Part shown: positions 49,201-61,100 of the stretch, piece by piece
Numbering within the stretch: position 1 is the stretch's first letter
How the letters are laid out: the number at the start of each line of letters is the position of its first letter
Source of the DNA: Paramecium octaurelia
Taxonomy: Eukaryota; Ciliophora; Oligohymenophorea; Peniculida; Parameciidae
Length of the DNA: 64,000 nt
Direction of reading: 5' to 3'
Assembly (NCBI GenBank): GCA_905182995.1
Contig: CAJJDP010000108.1
Span: 325,722 to 389,721 of the forward strand
Notes under the pieces: model-generated
Seen by the model: the letters and a program-made list of their open reading frames with translations, nothing else
What the model was told of the DNA's origin: nothing
Databases searched by the model: none
Position numbers and translations under genes: made by a program

Positions 49201-49627
49201 ATGAATTATAAAGTTGAATCGGCTGATGAATATTTAAGAAGAAATAGAATAATGGAATTATTTGAAGATCTTTGCACAAAAGCTAGCTATATTCAACCCG
49301 AGAATTTAGAAGAGTTCTTTGTTGAAGACTTGAGGATTAAATAAAAATAAGGGTATCAATAAAAGTATAACGATTGGGTAGATTCATCACTCCAATTTTT
49401 ACAAAGGCTGAAATCTAAAATATTTTTGAATTATTTGATTTAAAACGTGACGGATATATCACATAAGAGAATTGCAGAAAGGCATTATTGACAATTGCAT
49501 CATCCCAAAAATAATAAGAAATTATTGAAGCCACCCAAGTAAGAAATAAACATATTATTTATAGGTAATAGATGAAAAAGTAGATATCAATAGATTTTAA
49601 AGATTAGTTGAATAATTTTTAGGATGA
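49201..49627 (+). CDS. Small EF-hand protein, 123 aa
   Basis: Two introns (29 and 26 nt) give 123 residues. One EF-hand is clear: FELFDLKRDGYITQENCRKAL has the D-x-K-x-D-G-x-I pattern with a late Glu. A second pseudo-EF segment follows (IDEKVDINRFQRLVEQF). The N-terminal 50 residues are helical. It may be a calcium sensor of the FOPNL or calmodulin type, but the family is not identified. Confidence 0.65.
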
Positions 49628-50718
49628 ATACTTGAATAAATATTTAATTATGATAATATAAATCGATAATTAAGGCACCTAGTTTAATAATAATATTAAA
49701 TCTATAAGTTATCTCTCATGCTTTAAATAACCTGCAATTTATATATTAAAGTTAATGCAAATTTACACCAAAATGTTATCAATTATTTTAATTTTTCATA
49801 ATTTTATAAATGAAATTTAGTTTAATTTTTAGAAGAAAAAATACTAAGAATAATAAAAGAAGAAAGATAGCAGTAATAACCTTGAAGAAATACCCAATTT
49901 AAATCTAATAGATATATAACTATTACTTTACTTTGAAATCATAAAATAAGAAAAACATACTATTGATGAATAGCATCATCAATTAAATTGTTAAAATTAC
50001 CCTAAATATCGAAATTACCAAGAAATTAGTTAAGGCCCATGAGGCATAATAGTCAATTAAAATAATTTAAAGATCATTAAAAAATAATATCAAAGTTATC
50101 AAGGAACAAAAAGGATGATAATGCAAGTTATTATATTTATAGGATAAGTAAAACGATATCAAGAAAGTTGCTTTAAACATAATTCATCTTTATAAGCATT
50201 TGATTTGTAAAATCATTGAGCAGGATTGATAATTTTAATTAAGAAGTTTACTATATTCGATTAATAATTATCATTCGTAGTAGGTAGGCAACAATTGTAA
50301 TAAAAATCTGATAAGAAGGAAATTTATTGATCTTTGGTTTCAGTGAATATTTAAAAGACAAAGTTTTCAATGACCAAAAATAATAATATAAAGCTTTTTC
50401 AATAATGAAAATTCACTTCCAAAAAAAAATATTAAAAAATATTTGATAAATAAGAATCAATATTTAGTTTTAGTTGTTATAAATCTAATTCTATTCATTT
50501 ATTTATAAATCAAATATAAAATGCTATTAAAGATGTATACGATAACTCAAATTGAATTATTTTTACAGATTTTAGTAATATAAATTTAAAGTGATCCGTT
50601 CCAATTATTACAAATTTAACCAGCATTTTAAAAAAGATTCCTTTATTTTTCTAACTAAATTTTGTGTTCATTTTGTATTTTGATTATAAATTAAAACCAA
50701 TAATTATTTATATAGTAA
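49628..50718. other. AT-rich region with broken coding-like fragments
   Basis: About 1.1 kb. The plus strand between about 49830 and 50230 contains fragments of protein character in shifting frames (for example SSNNLEEIPNLNLIDIQLL, IQISQGP-like ends) interrupted by TGA. This may be a decayed gene or a gene whose introns I could not define. The rest is A/T runs. Confidence 0.35.
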
Positions 50719-53093
50719 ATGTAGTTTCTTAATCCAAAAAAGTAAAAATTTTAGTAAATACAGAAACAAGAGTTCAATTTTCAACTACTTGATGAAAATA
50801 GAGTGTTTATGACAGGAACATTTACTGCTTTCACTGATGAGGTGAAATAGCACATAAAAGTAATCCACTTCATTATCAGCATAGTAAAATAATGGAAGCT
50901 TTTAAAATTTGGATGGAGAGAAAGGTTGGATAATACCAATAGGAAATTATTAAAATTTGATAATGAATGTAAAATCAATGAATATTTTTAGCTAAAATCA
51001 TTGTAGTCAGAAGTCATGATAAAGTAATTGCCGCAATTATTGTAAAAACTATAAAATCTCAATATGAAAGAAATAAAATATTTTGATAATGGTTAATTGG
51101 TTACATTAAAGTATGATAATCAGATACGTTATGAGTAAATTGATAAAACCTTAGAAGAAACTTTATATGAATATTAAAAAGATTGCATTAAATAAGGTTT
51201 AAAATTCAATGGTAGAATTTTGATTGCAGATGATATGGGCGTTGGTAAAACAGTATAATCTTTGGCTCTTGCAAGTATGTATAAATAGAATTGGCCTCTG
51301 TTAATTATGTGTCCCTCACCATTGAGATTGAATTGGTAGGATGAAATCATACATTGGTTAAAAATACATAAGACTGATATTCAATTAATAAATTGTGGTC
51401 GAGAGGGTATAAGAATGAATGCTAAAATAGTTGTGGTTTCATATGATATTTGCGCTAAGATTAAAGATGTAAAATTATCTAATAAACTTAGAATTTAATG
51501 AGTCGAAAGTTCTAAATTTGTATTGCAGATGAATGTCATTATTTAAAGAGCCCTTCATCAATAAGAAGTCAAGTATGCGTTCCAATTCTGAGATAATGTA
51601 TGCAGACAATTCTATTGACTGGAACACCTGCATTATCAAAACCAAAAGATTTATTCAATCTATTGAATATTATCAGGCCTGATATCTTTGGTAATTTTAA
51701 AGAGTTTGGATATCGATATTGTGATCCAAAATTAAGTAGATTCACAAAAGGGATAGACTTTGATGGAGCATCAAATTTAAAGGAATTGTACTTCTTATTG
51801 AGAAATTATATTATGATACGAAGATAGAAGAAAGATGTCTTGAGTTAGTTACCTGAAAAGAGGAGAGTTAAAGTAAGAATTCCAGGAGAGGCAAGTCAAG
51901 TTAAATAAATAGGAGCTCTTTTGAATTAATTGGGGAATATTGATATTTAATAGCTTATTAATAAAGACACAATATTTCAGGAATAAAAAGATTAAAGTGA
52001 ATAATTGCTTACAATAAATTCGATCTTATAGAAGTGCTATATGCTTACTGGTTAAGCAAAGATTAAGGCTATAAAAGATTATATTAACACATTGTTTGAA
52101 AATGAAATTAAATTTTTATTTTTTGCGCATCATTAAGATGTATTGGATGCTGTATAAGAGTACTGTGTTCAAAATGAAATTTTATATATGAGAATTGATG
52201 GTAATGTTGGACTTGAACAAAGACATTTGAATGTACAAATGTTTTAGAATAATGATGAAATTAGAATTGCAATTTTGAGTGTTACATCTGCTAATTATGG
52301 AATTACTTTGACAGCAGCCTCAACTATAGTGTTTGGTGAAATGCATTGGACTCCTGCTATCATGATGTAAGCAGAGGATAGGGCGCATAGAATTGGTTAG
52401 GTTTAATGTGTTGACTGCCATTATCTAATAGGAGATGGAACTTTGGATGATCATATTTTCAATAAGATTGAAAATAAAATGAATACTGTTTCAAATTTTA
52501 TTGATGGGTAAAAGCAAAACTTAGGAGCTATAGAATTTTCAGCTGAGGAAGCTTTGGTAAAAGGAACATCAAAGCCGACCTTGATTTCTGATAAAGGTGA
52601 ATCTATTTTGTAGGATGGAAATATATAGCCTTCAAACTAAGCCTTAACAGAAGATGATATACAGGAAATCTATCAACTATTAGAAACTAGATCAAAAGAA
52701 AAATAGGATTAACTAGATTTAGAGTAGGCTGAATCTTAACTAAAAATGAATATTAATAAAAAAAAATAAGTTGAAATTTCTAGTCAGGTTAAAAATTAAT
52801 GTTCAACACTAAAATAATAATTATTGGATAAATATTTGAGTAGCAACAAAGCAAAGAAAGAAATTATAGAAGATAAGAAGGAATTTAATAAAATATAAAA
52901 GGTTATTGAAGAAAACAAATAATTAACTTATGGAAATCTTCCTTAAAAATTGAATTATTAATACTTGTAAAGTAGATTAAACGGAGATAGCAAATCAACT
53001 GAGTCAGGGTAAAAGAAACTTGTTCTACATTTCACGAAGTAACAACCAAGTCCCAACAGCGAAGAAGAAATAATTGATTAAAAAGTTAATTGA
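50719..53093 (+). CDS. SMARCAL1/HARP-type SNF2 annealing helicase
   Basis: A 767-residue protein with introns of 25, 23 and 23 nt. A HARP-like domain near residues 25-80 (GTFTAFTDEVKQHIK, NLDGEKGWIIPIGNYQNLI) precedes the SNF2 ATPase: YQKDCIKQGLKF, Walker A DDMGVGKTVQSLA, the DECH box (IADECHYLK), LLTGTPALSKPKDLFNLL, then the second lobe with RIDGNV, VTSANYGITLTAAS and QAEDRAHRIGQ. Human SMARCAL1 rewinds RPA-coated DNA at stalled forks. The Gln/Lys-rich C-terminus of about 150 residues is unmatched. No RPA-binding motif is obvious at the N-terminus. Confidence 0.93.
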
Positions 53094-53160
53094 TATATTA
53101 GCATATTTATTAATTTTGTTTTATAAATTAATTTGGTTACAAAATCAACAGTAGGATGTA

Positions 53161-54559
53161 TCAACCTTTTATCAACAAAATAAGAGAATTTATTGCTGCA
53201 AAAGATCCAACGATTATTCCAATAATCATTAAACAACAATATGTTGTTCTTTATCTTACAGGTTAGTTATCAAAGAAATTCTTCTTGTAGATTATCAATG
53301 GGAAATAGAATTGTAGAGCACTTCCAGAAAATCCACCTACTAGAGATAAAAATACAGCAAATTGTGGAATAAACATCGCTATCAAACTTAGGAGTACCAC
53401 TTAAACCATCCTTATTATTATTCGTTTTCTATTTGCTGATTCTTAACTCTTTTATATCTACCAATATTGATTATTATATTACATATGAATTTACTCTTTA
53501 GTTAGTTTCTAAAATTTAGAATGCAGGCAATAATTAAACTGGGAATGAGAGTAATAATCCAATTGCATAGCTTATTTAAACTACTGCCATGAAAGGATTA
53601 TCTTACAAATTAAACAAGACAATTTAATTTATATCTGTGCCATAGCCAATACCACACACCAAAGAAAATATAATAAATAAGAACACTACAGCAATTGTAG
53701 TTAATTACAACAATCTTTAAAATTTCTCCTTCTTCTACATCGAAGATTGAATGTTTAGTAAAACTCCAACAGCTTCAAATGAGTATATTGAGACACCAAT
53801 CATTGTTGATAATCCTGTAAAGTCTATTAAACTTTATTTTTCAGGATAACTCTCATTGATAATTGCTTATATAGCTGAAACCATTATCATTACTAGTGGA
53901 AATACTATTAGACCATTCGCAATTGCACTTACCTTTGTAAATACAGCCATATTAGATATTAGTGTCATTGGGAGTAAAATTAATAAGGCTATTAAAAGAT
54001 AATATAATTAATGTTGAAATGATGATGCAGAATTACCGTAGAAAGCAATTTCAAAAAACTCCATAAAAAAAATAACATAACTTATGCAACATCCCCATTA
54101 CATAGTTCCAACAATTAATTTACTAAATGATCTATACCTTGCACCCAATGTTATTTCAATAAATTTTGAATAATCCATTAATTGATTAGGTTGCCTATAT
54201 TTATCGGCCATCATGATGAAATTCACTTACTAATAATTTATGAGCAAACTTAGAAGCACAAAAACTATAGTTGATAAAACATAACCTCCTTTAGCAAAAC
54301 TGTAAGGAAGTGCGAGTATTCCAGAACCAACAAAGGTTTTAAAAAGGGTTAGGGTCGCCCCTTTGTAAGATGATTGCTTCTTTGGGGCCACTTTCTATTA
54401 TTGAATTTAGTCTAGAGTTATTGGTTTATATTCTAGATTTATTTCAATTTGAGGAGCAGGCCCTAATTGTTTCTCATCCAAGATGTTATTAGATCCAAAT
54501 TCATTGGATCCTATATTTTAAGATTAAATCCCTGCGTTATATTATTTTTCATCAAGCAT
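53161..54559 (-). CDS. Amino acid/auxin permease-family transporter
   Basis: A 453-residue protein with one 37-nt intron. The polar N-terminus (about 75 residues) leads to the family signature LFKTFVGSGILALPYSFAKG of SLC36/SLC38-type amino acid carriers. About ten further hydrophobic segments follow, including SFEAVGVLLNIQSSM, FSLVCGIGYGTD, IGLLLSFPVQLLPAFQILE and MFIPQFAVFLSLVGGFSGSA. It should carry neutral amino acids with protons or sodium across the plasma or vacuolar membrane. The lone intron lies in the loop after LETNQR. Confidence 0.9.
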
Positions 54560-54687
54560 AGTATTTATTTAAATAATTATTTAATAAAGAGATTGTTAGT
54601 ACATTTTATCTTAATTCCAGATAATAAGTCATTAGATGGATATGAATATTTGATTAATATAGACCCATAAATTAATTTCACTAACAA

Positions 54688-55808
54688 TCAGTTCTAACTG
54701 TTAAGATAGTGTAGATATTATTCATATCTTAATGGCGATTATCTTTCATTTATAGCTTATTTCTCTATTTTCCCATCTTTAATATATATAATCCTGTGAG
54801 CATAGCATTCAAGATCAGGATTATGAGTTACCATAACCATAGTGCAAGGTGTGGGATTAGATTCATCATATCCAAAATTATTGAGTTTCAATAAGATATC
54901 CATGACCTCGACTGTTGATTTTGAATCTAAATCTCCTGTAGGTTCATCCAATAATAAAATTTAAGGTGAATTAGCCAAAGATCTAGCTATAGCCACTCTC
55001 TATTATTCACCACCTGATAACTCTGATGGTAAATGATCCATTCTATCTTATAGTCCCACACTTTTCAGCAATTCTCTGACTCTTTTTTTAATTTCTTTCT
55101 CTGACTTAAATTCATATATTATTATGTTACTAATTTAGCCAAAATTCTCATGGGCAACTCTACGTTTTCATAAGCTGTCATTGTAGCGATTAGATTAAAT
55201 GTCTAGAAGACAAATCCAATAGTTGTCAACCTAAGTTCGCTTAAATATGAGTCTTTTGATAACTTATTGACTTCCTTTCCTAATAATCCTATTATATTAA
55301 TTATTAAGTAACTTATTGTTCCACTAGTAGGTGTGTCAATTGTTCCTACTTAATTTAAGAATGTTGTTTTTCCACCACCAGAGGGACCTCTAATAATGAC
55401 AAATTCTCCCCTTTTTATAGGATAAAATTCATCATTTTGTTTTAAATTGATTTCCTTAAGAGCATATATCTTCTCATCCCTTCCAATAAGGTTAAACTCT
55501 GTAAGATTAAAGATTAGGATACCTTTTGATACATCTTCACATTCAATTACATTCTCATCCTATGGCCCAAATTCTTTTGAAGGCAAATTATAAATGTCTT
55601 TAACCTAACCCATCATTGCTTCTTTTTCTGGAGATCCTGTAAATATCATTAATGAAATATTAAGATGTAAATATTAATTTTTAATATTTACTTTATTTTC
55701 CATTCCATCAATTAAAACAGATCGCAGAAATCCATCATTCCATAGAAACTTAAATTCAGCTTCAAGAGAATTAGATGAATATTGAATGAATAATAATATT
55801 TTGTTCAT
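54688..55808 (-). CDS. ABC transporter ATPase, MacB/LolD-like
   Basis: A 356-residue protein with introns of 24 and 26 nt. It consists of one nucleotide-binding domain: Walker A (RGPSGGGKTTFL), a Q-loop (GFVFQTFNLI), the signature LSGGEQQRVAIARSL, Walker B (LLLDEPTGDLDS) and H-loop (VMVTHNP). The DEPTGxLD and QTFNLI forms are those of LolD/MacB-type ATPases. No membrane domain is encoded, so a partner permease is needed. The start at 55808 (MNKILLFIQYSSNSLEAE) is favoured because the frame runs without TGA to the ATPase; an ATG at 55649 is the alternative. Confidence 0.88.
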
Positions 55809-56099
55809 TCATAAAAATTGAAACAAATAGAAATTTGATAAAAATCAAGTCCTCTCAAAAAATTGACTTAGTAATTAGCTAAAATCTAATATCTAAGGCT
55901 TAATTTAATAAAGTTAGTTGCTAAAATAATCAATACATCTTTGATTTCTTTTTAGACATTCACAGTACTTTTTTGAAGAACTAAAGATTTTAAATAAAAA
56001 TAAATACTTTTGCTTTTAACATTTGCAACCTTAATATTCGATAATAGGACTTACAAATATATTTTATTACTTAATTGTGTTGTTTACTTATTGCACCAT

Positions 56100-56560
56100 T
56101 CAGTGCATTCACACTTGAATGAGCATTCCTATCCATAATATATATATATTAGCAGCATTCACAATAATATTTTATACATTTAGTTCTCTTACACTTACAT
56201 GTTACAGATTCATTTCTTAGGATCTCATACAGACAAAAAACGTTTAGAAACAAAATCTTTTTGTAATTTTGGAATCAAATGAAAAAATTTAATCCTGCTT
56301 TTTATTTCTCTGAATAATGATAGACTAGATTTTAAATAATTCCAATATGATGAATTGACGAATCGTTATTATTTTTGATTTACCTTTGTACTCCTTATTA
56401 ATTGCTCTTTTTTTTTATCTAAAATGAGATTGTTCTTTCTTAATAACCAATTAATCATAATCAAATTCGACTATTTGTACTACTTTTTTGACTTTTTATT
56501 CCAATTTTATTCATTCTCTAATGATTAGAATACGAAAGAAGAATTCCGAATTCTTCTATC
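56100..56560 (-). pseudogene. CXC (tesmin/LIN54-type) domain remnant
   Basis: On the minus strand TCKCKRTKCIKYYCEC (about 56200-56150) and, in another frame, GQECSFKCECTEWCNK (about 56140-56090) form the two halves of a CXC zinc domain. Upstream the stretch FDSKIT (about 56275) resembles the RNPxAFxPKI linker between two CXC domains of LIN54/TSO1 proteins. No GT-AG intron of usual size joins the halves, and I found no first CXC domain, so the locus is probably decayed. A gene with non-standard introns is the alternative. Confidence 0.4.
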
Positions 56561-57479
56561 GTTGATGTATTCTCTGGTACTTGAGATTACACTTTTTTAG
56601 GAATTTTAACTAAATGAATTTGAAAATTTTATACATTCATATTCGTTTAGTTGCTTTACTTGAAAACTCACTCATTTTATAAACTTGAATTATCAAAATT
56701 AATACATACCTATTCTTCCAATATTAATTGTATTGAGAAACCAACCTCTACTCTTCCCACCAAATTTTCAGAATTTATCAGTAAAAATAGAATATTATTA
56801 GAAATAATAATTTACGTTTAGGCTGAATATTAAAAGGCGTTTTTTAATTAAATGTATTTAAAATAGAAGTCAACAATTATATCATAGAGGCAAAAAGTAT
56901 AATGTTTCAATACTTACTAATTGAAAAATTGACGATATTTTGAGGTTACTTACTCATTCTTTTGTTCATTTCATTAATGATATTTGTAATATGCTATTGA
57001 TAGGAATGCTAAACTTGTTTGGTACTTTTTTAACATTTTCCACAGATTAATTAGATTAGACTAAAAATACAAGAAATTTATCTATCAAATAAATATCATT
57101 TAATTTATTTAGTAGTATTTTGGTATGTTTGAGAAATTCAATCATAGACAAAAATCTAAAGGTATCATAAAATAAATACTGAAAAAATTAGATATTTTGT
57201 GTTACTGCCCTTTTGAATTATCAATATTTAATTTCTTATTATTTAAATCTATATTTGTATTTCAACATATAACTCCCTTTTGATTTAAATTGTTTTTGTA
57301 AGTCTGTTGATATTAGAGAGGGAACTTTTAATAATAATAAAACCATTATTATAGGTTTATTGGTTAGAAACAGAAAAGGATAGAGATTAACTAAAGTCTT
57401 ATCAAATCTCTCCTAAATTAATTAAAAATTCTTTTAAGGGCAAATAAAATATGGTTGAAATTTCAATATCCATTTACTA
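56561..57479. other. AT-rich region without recognised genes
   Basis: About 900 bp, A/T-rich, with frequent in-frame TGA on both strands. Nothing recognised beyond the flanking remnants. Confidence 0.45.
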
Positions 57480-57900
57480 AATTCATAAATTTCTTTTCCT
57501 ATTGGAATGTCCATAGCAGGTCAATCATCGTCACTACCAAATACCAATTCAGTATCAAAAAAGAAAAGCACGTTAAATAACAAAATAGGTATGATCATTT
57601 AATTAAGAATTTTAGTTATCAAATTTTAACATCCCAAAATTGACACACTTATCTTAAAACTAAACTAATGTCGTAATATCAGGTGAAAAATTTACTGAAT
57701 TAATACCAGTACTATGACCATCTAATTGAGCATTTTATTATTGTTGTAACATTCCATAAACAGATAGATTTATCCTCACTCAATAGTCTCCATAATTTCA
57801 AGGTGCAAAAGTAGCACCATCAGGAGTTATCCTAATTTAGAAGTTAATGAATTTTTGTTGTTGTGAAGAGAAAAAATAGGACTTTATCATGGTTCTAAAA
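57480..57900 (-). pseudogene. Decayed WD40-repeat gene fragment
   Basis: One minus-strand frame reads RITPDGATFAP, then after two in-frame TGA codons YGMLQQQQNAQLDGHSTGIN, followed directly by SVNFSPDITTLVQFQDKCVN. This is the GH...V.FSPDGTTLAS..DD..I..WD pattern of a WD40 blade. The WD dipeptides have become FG or YG, the SDDK turn is lost, and no start is seen. It lies just downstream of the TPR gene and looks like the remains of a WD40 gene or of a WD40 tail. Confidence 0.6.
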
Positions 57901-58102
57901 GGAAAAGTATGCTTGCAAAATCAGAGTACCCAAAAATAGACAAGCATTGTTAATTGAGTGATAGAACCTTAAAAATATATTATGCTTTATTAATACGAAT
58001 AGGTAAACAGATGTGATCAAAAAAATTATCATTAAAACTAGCCTTATAGAATAAATGAAAACAACAATTAGAATAAAATATACTTTAACATCTATATCTT
58101 AT

Positions 58103-61100
58103 TCATTAAATTATGGTATGAAAATCGGAATTTATGAAAATATTTTTGGGGTTGAAGTCTTGTGAATACCTTATTTCATAGAATTAATTAAAATTTGTAA
58201 ATGTTTCTTCCAATCTGTTCAGTCTGGATAAAGTAGCAGCTAATAAATTATTTGTATTTAGTTTAACTTTTGCACTAAGAATAGGAATGATTATCTGGGA
58301 TTATCTAAGTTGCTATATCACAATTTTTCTTGGCTTCTTCTAATCTATTCCTTATATTTAAAGTTAAAGCTAAGAAATTAAATATATCTAATACCTATAT
58401 TGTTGTAATAGAGAGAATTTTCTGGATTTATCCGAATTGCCAAATAATAATTTTCCAAAGCCTCATCTAATCTATTCAATTTAGTTAAAGTATTTGCTTA
58501 GATATTATATATAACTATGCCTTTATTGTTGTAATAGTCAGAATGTTCTGGGTTTTTCTAAATCGCAGAATCATAAAATTCCAAAGCCTCTTGCAATCTA
58601 TTCATTTTATCTAAAACTATTGCTAAGTTATTATGCATCGTAAATTACACCTTTGTGGTAGTAATAATCAGAATTTTCAGGGTTTTTCTATATTGCAGAA
58701 TCCAAGTTTTCCAAAGCTTCATCTAATCTATTCATTTTAGTTAAAGTATTTGCTAAGATCTTTATATAATTATGCCTATATTGTTGTAATAGTCAGAATT
58801 TTCTGGGTTTTTCTCAATTGCCAAATGATAATTTATTATTGCCTCTTTTAATCTATTCATATTATTTAAAGTGATTGCTAAGATATTACTAATAATAAAC
58901 CTTTGTTGTTGTAATAATCAGAACTATTTGGGTTTTTCTTAATTGCTAATTCATAATTTTGCAAGGCTTCTTCTAATCTGTTCATCATCTCTAAAGCAAT
59001 TGCTAAGATATTTTAAATATTTAATTATACCTTTGTTGTTGTAATAGAGAGAATTTTCTGGGTTTTTCTAAATTGCTAAATGATAATTTTCCAAAGCCTC
59101 ATCTAATCTATTCAATTTAGTTAAAGTATTTGCTTATATATTATATATAACTATGCCTTTATTGTTGTAATAGTCAGAATGTTCTGGGTTTTTCTAAATC
59201 GCAGAATCATAAAATTCCAAAGCCTCTTGCAATCTATTCATTTTATCTAAAACTATTGCTAAGTTATTATGCATCATAAATTACACCTTTGTGGTAGTAA
59301 TAATCAGAATTTCCAGGGTTTTTCTAAATTGCCAAATAATAATTTTCCAAAGCTTCATCTAATCTATTCATTTTAGATAAAGTATTTGCTAGGATATTAT
59401 ATATAATTATGCCTTTATTGCTGTAATAGTCAGAATTTTCTGGGTTTTTTGAAATTGATGAATCATAAAATTCCAAAGCTTCTTCTAATCTATTCTTTTT
59501 ATATAAAATGCAAGCTAAAAATTAGATAATAAATTCTACCTTTGCGATTGTGATAATCTGGATTTTCTGGGTTGTTTTGAATTGCTAAATCATAATTTTC
59601 CAAAGCTTCATCTAATCTGTTCATTTTATCTAAAGTAGAAGCTAATAATTTAGATTAATGTATTTATACCTTTGTTTATATAATACAATGCTTCTTTTGG
59701 GTTTTTCTCAATTGCTGAATCATAATTTATTATAGCTTATTCAAACCTTTTCATTCTATCTAAAACAATTCCTAATTATTATGATAGTAAATATTACCCT
59801 TATTGTTATAAAAGTCAGAATTATTTGATTTAATCAAAATTGCTAAATCATAATTTTCCAAAGCCTCTTCCAATCTGTTCATACAAAGTAAACAATAGGC
59901 TAAGAATGAATTGATCGTAAATATACACCTTTATTGTTGAAAGAGTCTGAATTTTCTGGGTTTTTTGAAATTGCTGAATCAAAATTTTCTAAAGCCTCTT
60001 CTAATCTATTCATTTTATTTAAAACAATTGCTAAATAGTTGTGCATAAGAAATTAAACCTTTTTAGTTGTAACTTTCAGAAAATTCTGGATCTATCTAAA
60101 TAGCAAAATCTAAATTCTCTAAAGCCTCTAATAATCTATTCTTTTCTTTAAAAGAGTCCTATCTAAATAAGCAAAATAGAGAATAAGCTCAGAAATTAGA
60201 TATATTTAATATTACCTTTGTTAATATAAAACATCGAATTATTTGGGTTTTTCTAAATTGCTGTATTATAATTTGCCAAGGCTTCTTCCATTCTATTCAT
60301 TTAATGTAAAGTGTTAGCTAAGGTAATTATGAATAAATTACACCTTTGCTGAAGTAATAGTCAGAATTTTCTGGGTCTATCTTAATTGCTTAATCAAGAT
60401 TTTCCAGAGCTTCTTCAAACCTATTCATTTTAGTTAAGGTCTTTGCTAAGATATCATACATATTGAATTATACCTTTGTTGTTGTAATAGTCAGAAATGT
60501 CTGGGTTTTTCTAAATTGCTAAATCCCAATTTTCTAATGCTTCTTTTAATCTGTTTGCTATTTCTAAAGCACATGCTAAGAATTAGATATAATTATTACA
60601 CCTTTGTTCGAGTAATAGATTGAATTTTCTGGGTTTTTTGAAATTGCTGAATCAAAATTTTCCAAAGCCTCTTCTAATCTATTCATTTTATATAACGTAC
60701 AAGCTAAGTAATATTAAATATTTACCTTTGCAGTCGTAATACTAAGAATTTCCTGAACTTTTCTAAATTGCGAGATTATAGTTTTACAAAGCTTCTTCAA
60801 ATCTATTCAATTTAATTAAAACATTAGCTAAGGAAATTGAATTTTTACCTTTATGGAAGTAATACGTAGGATTTTCTGGTTAGTTTTAAATTGCTGAATC
60901 ATAATTTTATAAAGCTTGCTCTGACTTATTTATTTTATTTAAAATATAAGCTAAGAAATTAGACAGATGTCACCTTTGTTGTTGTAGTATATAGAATTTT
61001 CTGGGTTTTACGTAATTGCTAGATCATAATTTTCCAATGCTTCTTCAAATCTGTTCATTATTTCTAAAGTATTTGCTAGGTATTATACTTGTTTAATTAT

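Noticed and set aside
53900-53980. A 26-nt intron in the transporter gene (GTAAGATAATCC...CAGTAG, near 53545-53595)
   Set aside because: The unspliced frame is open and encodes a well-conserved family stretch, and removing it breaks the total reading frame.
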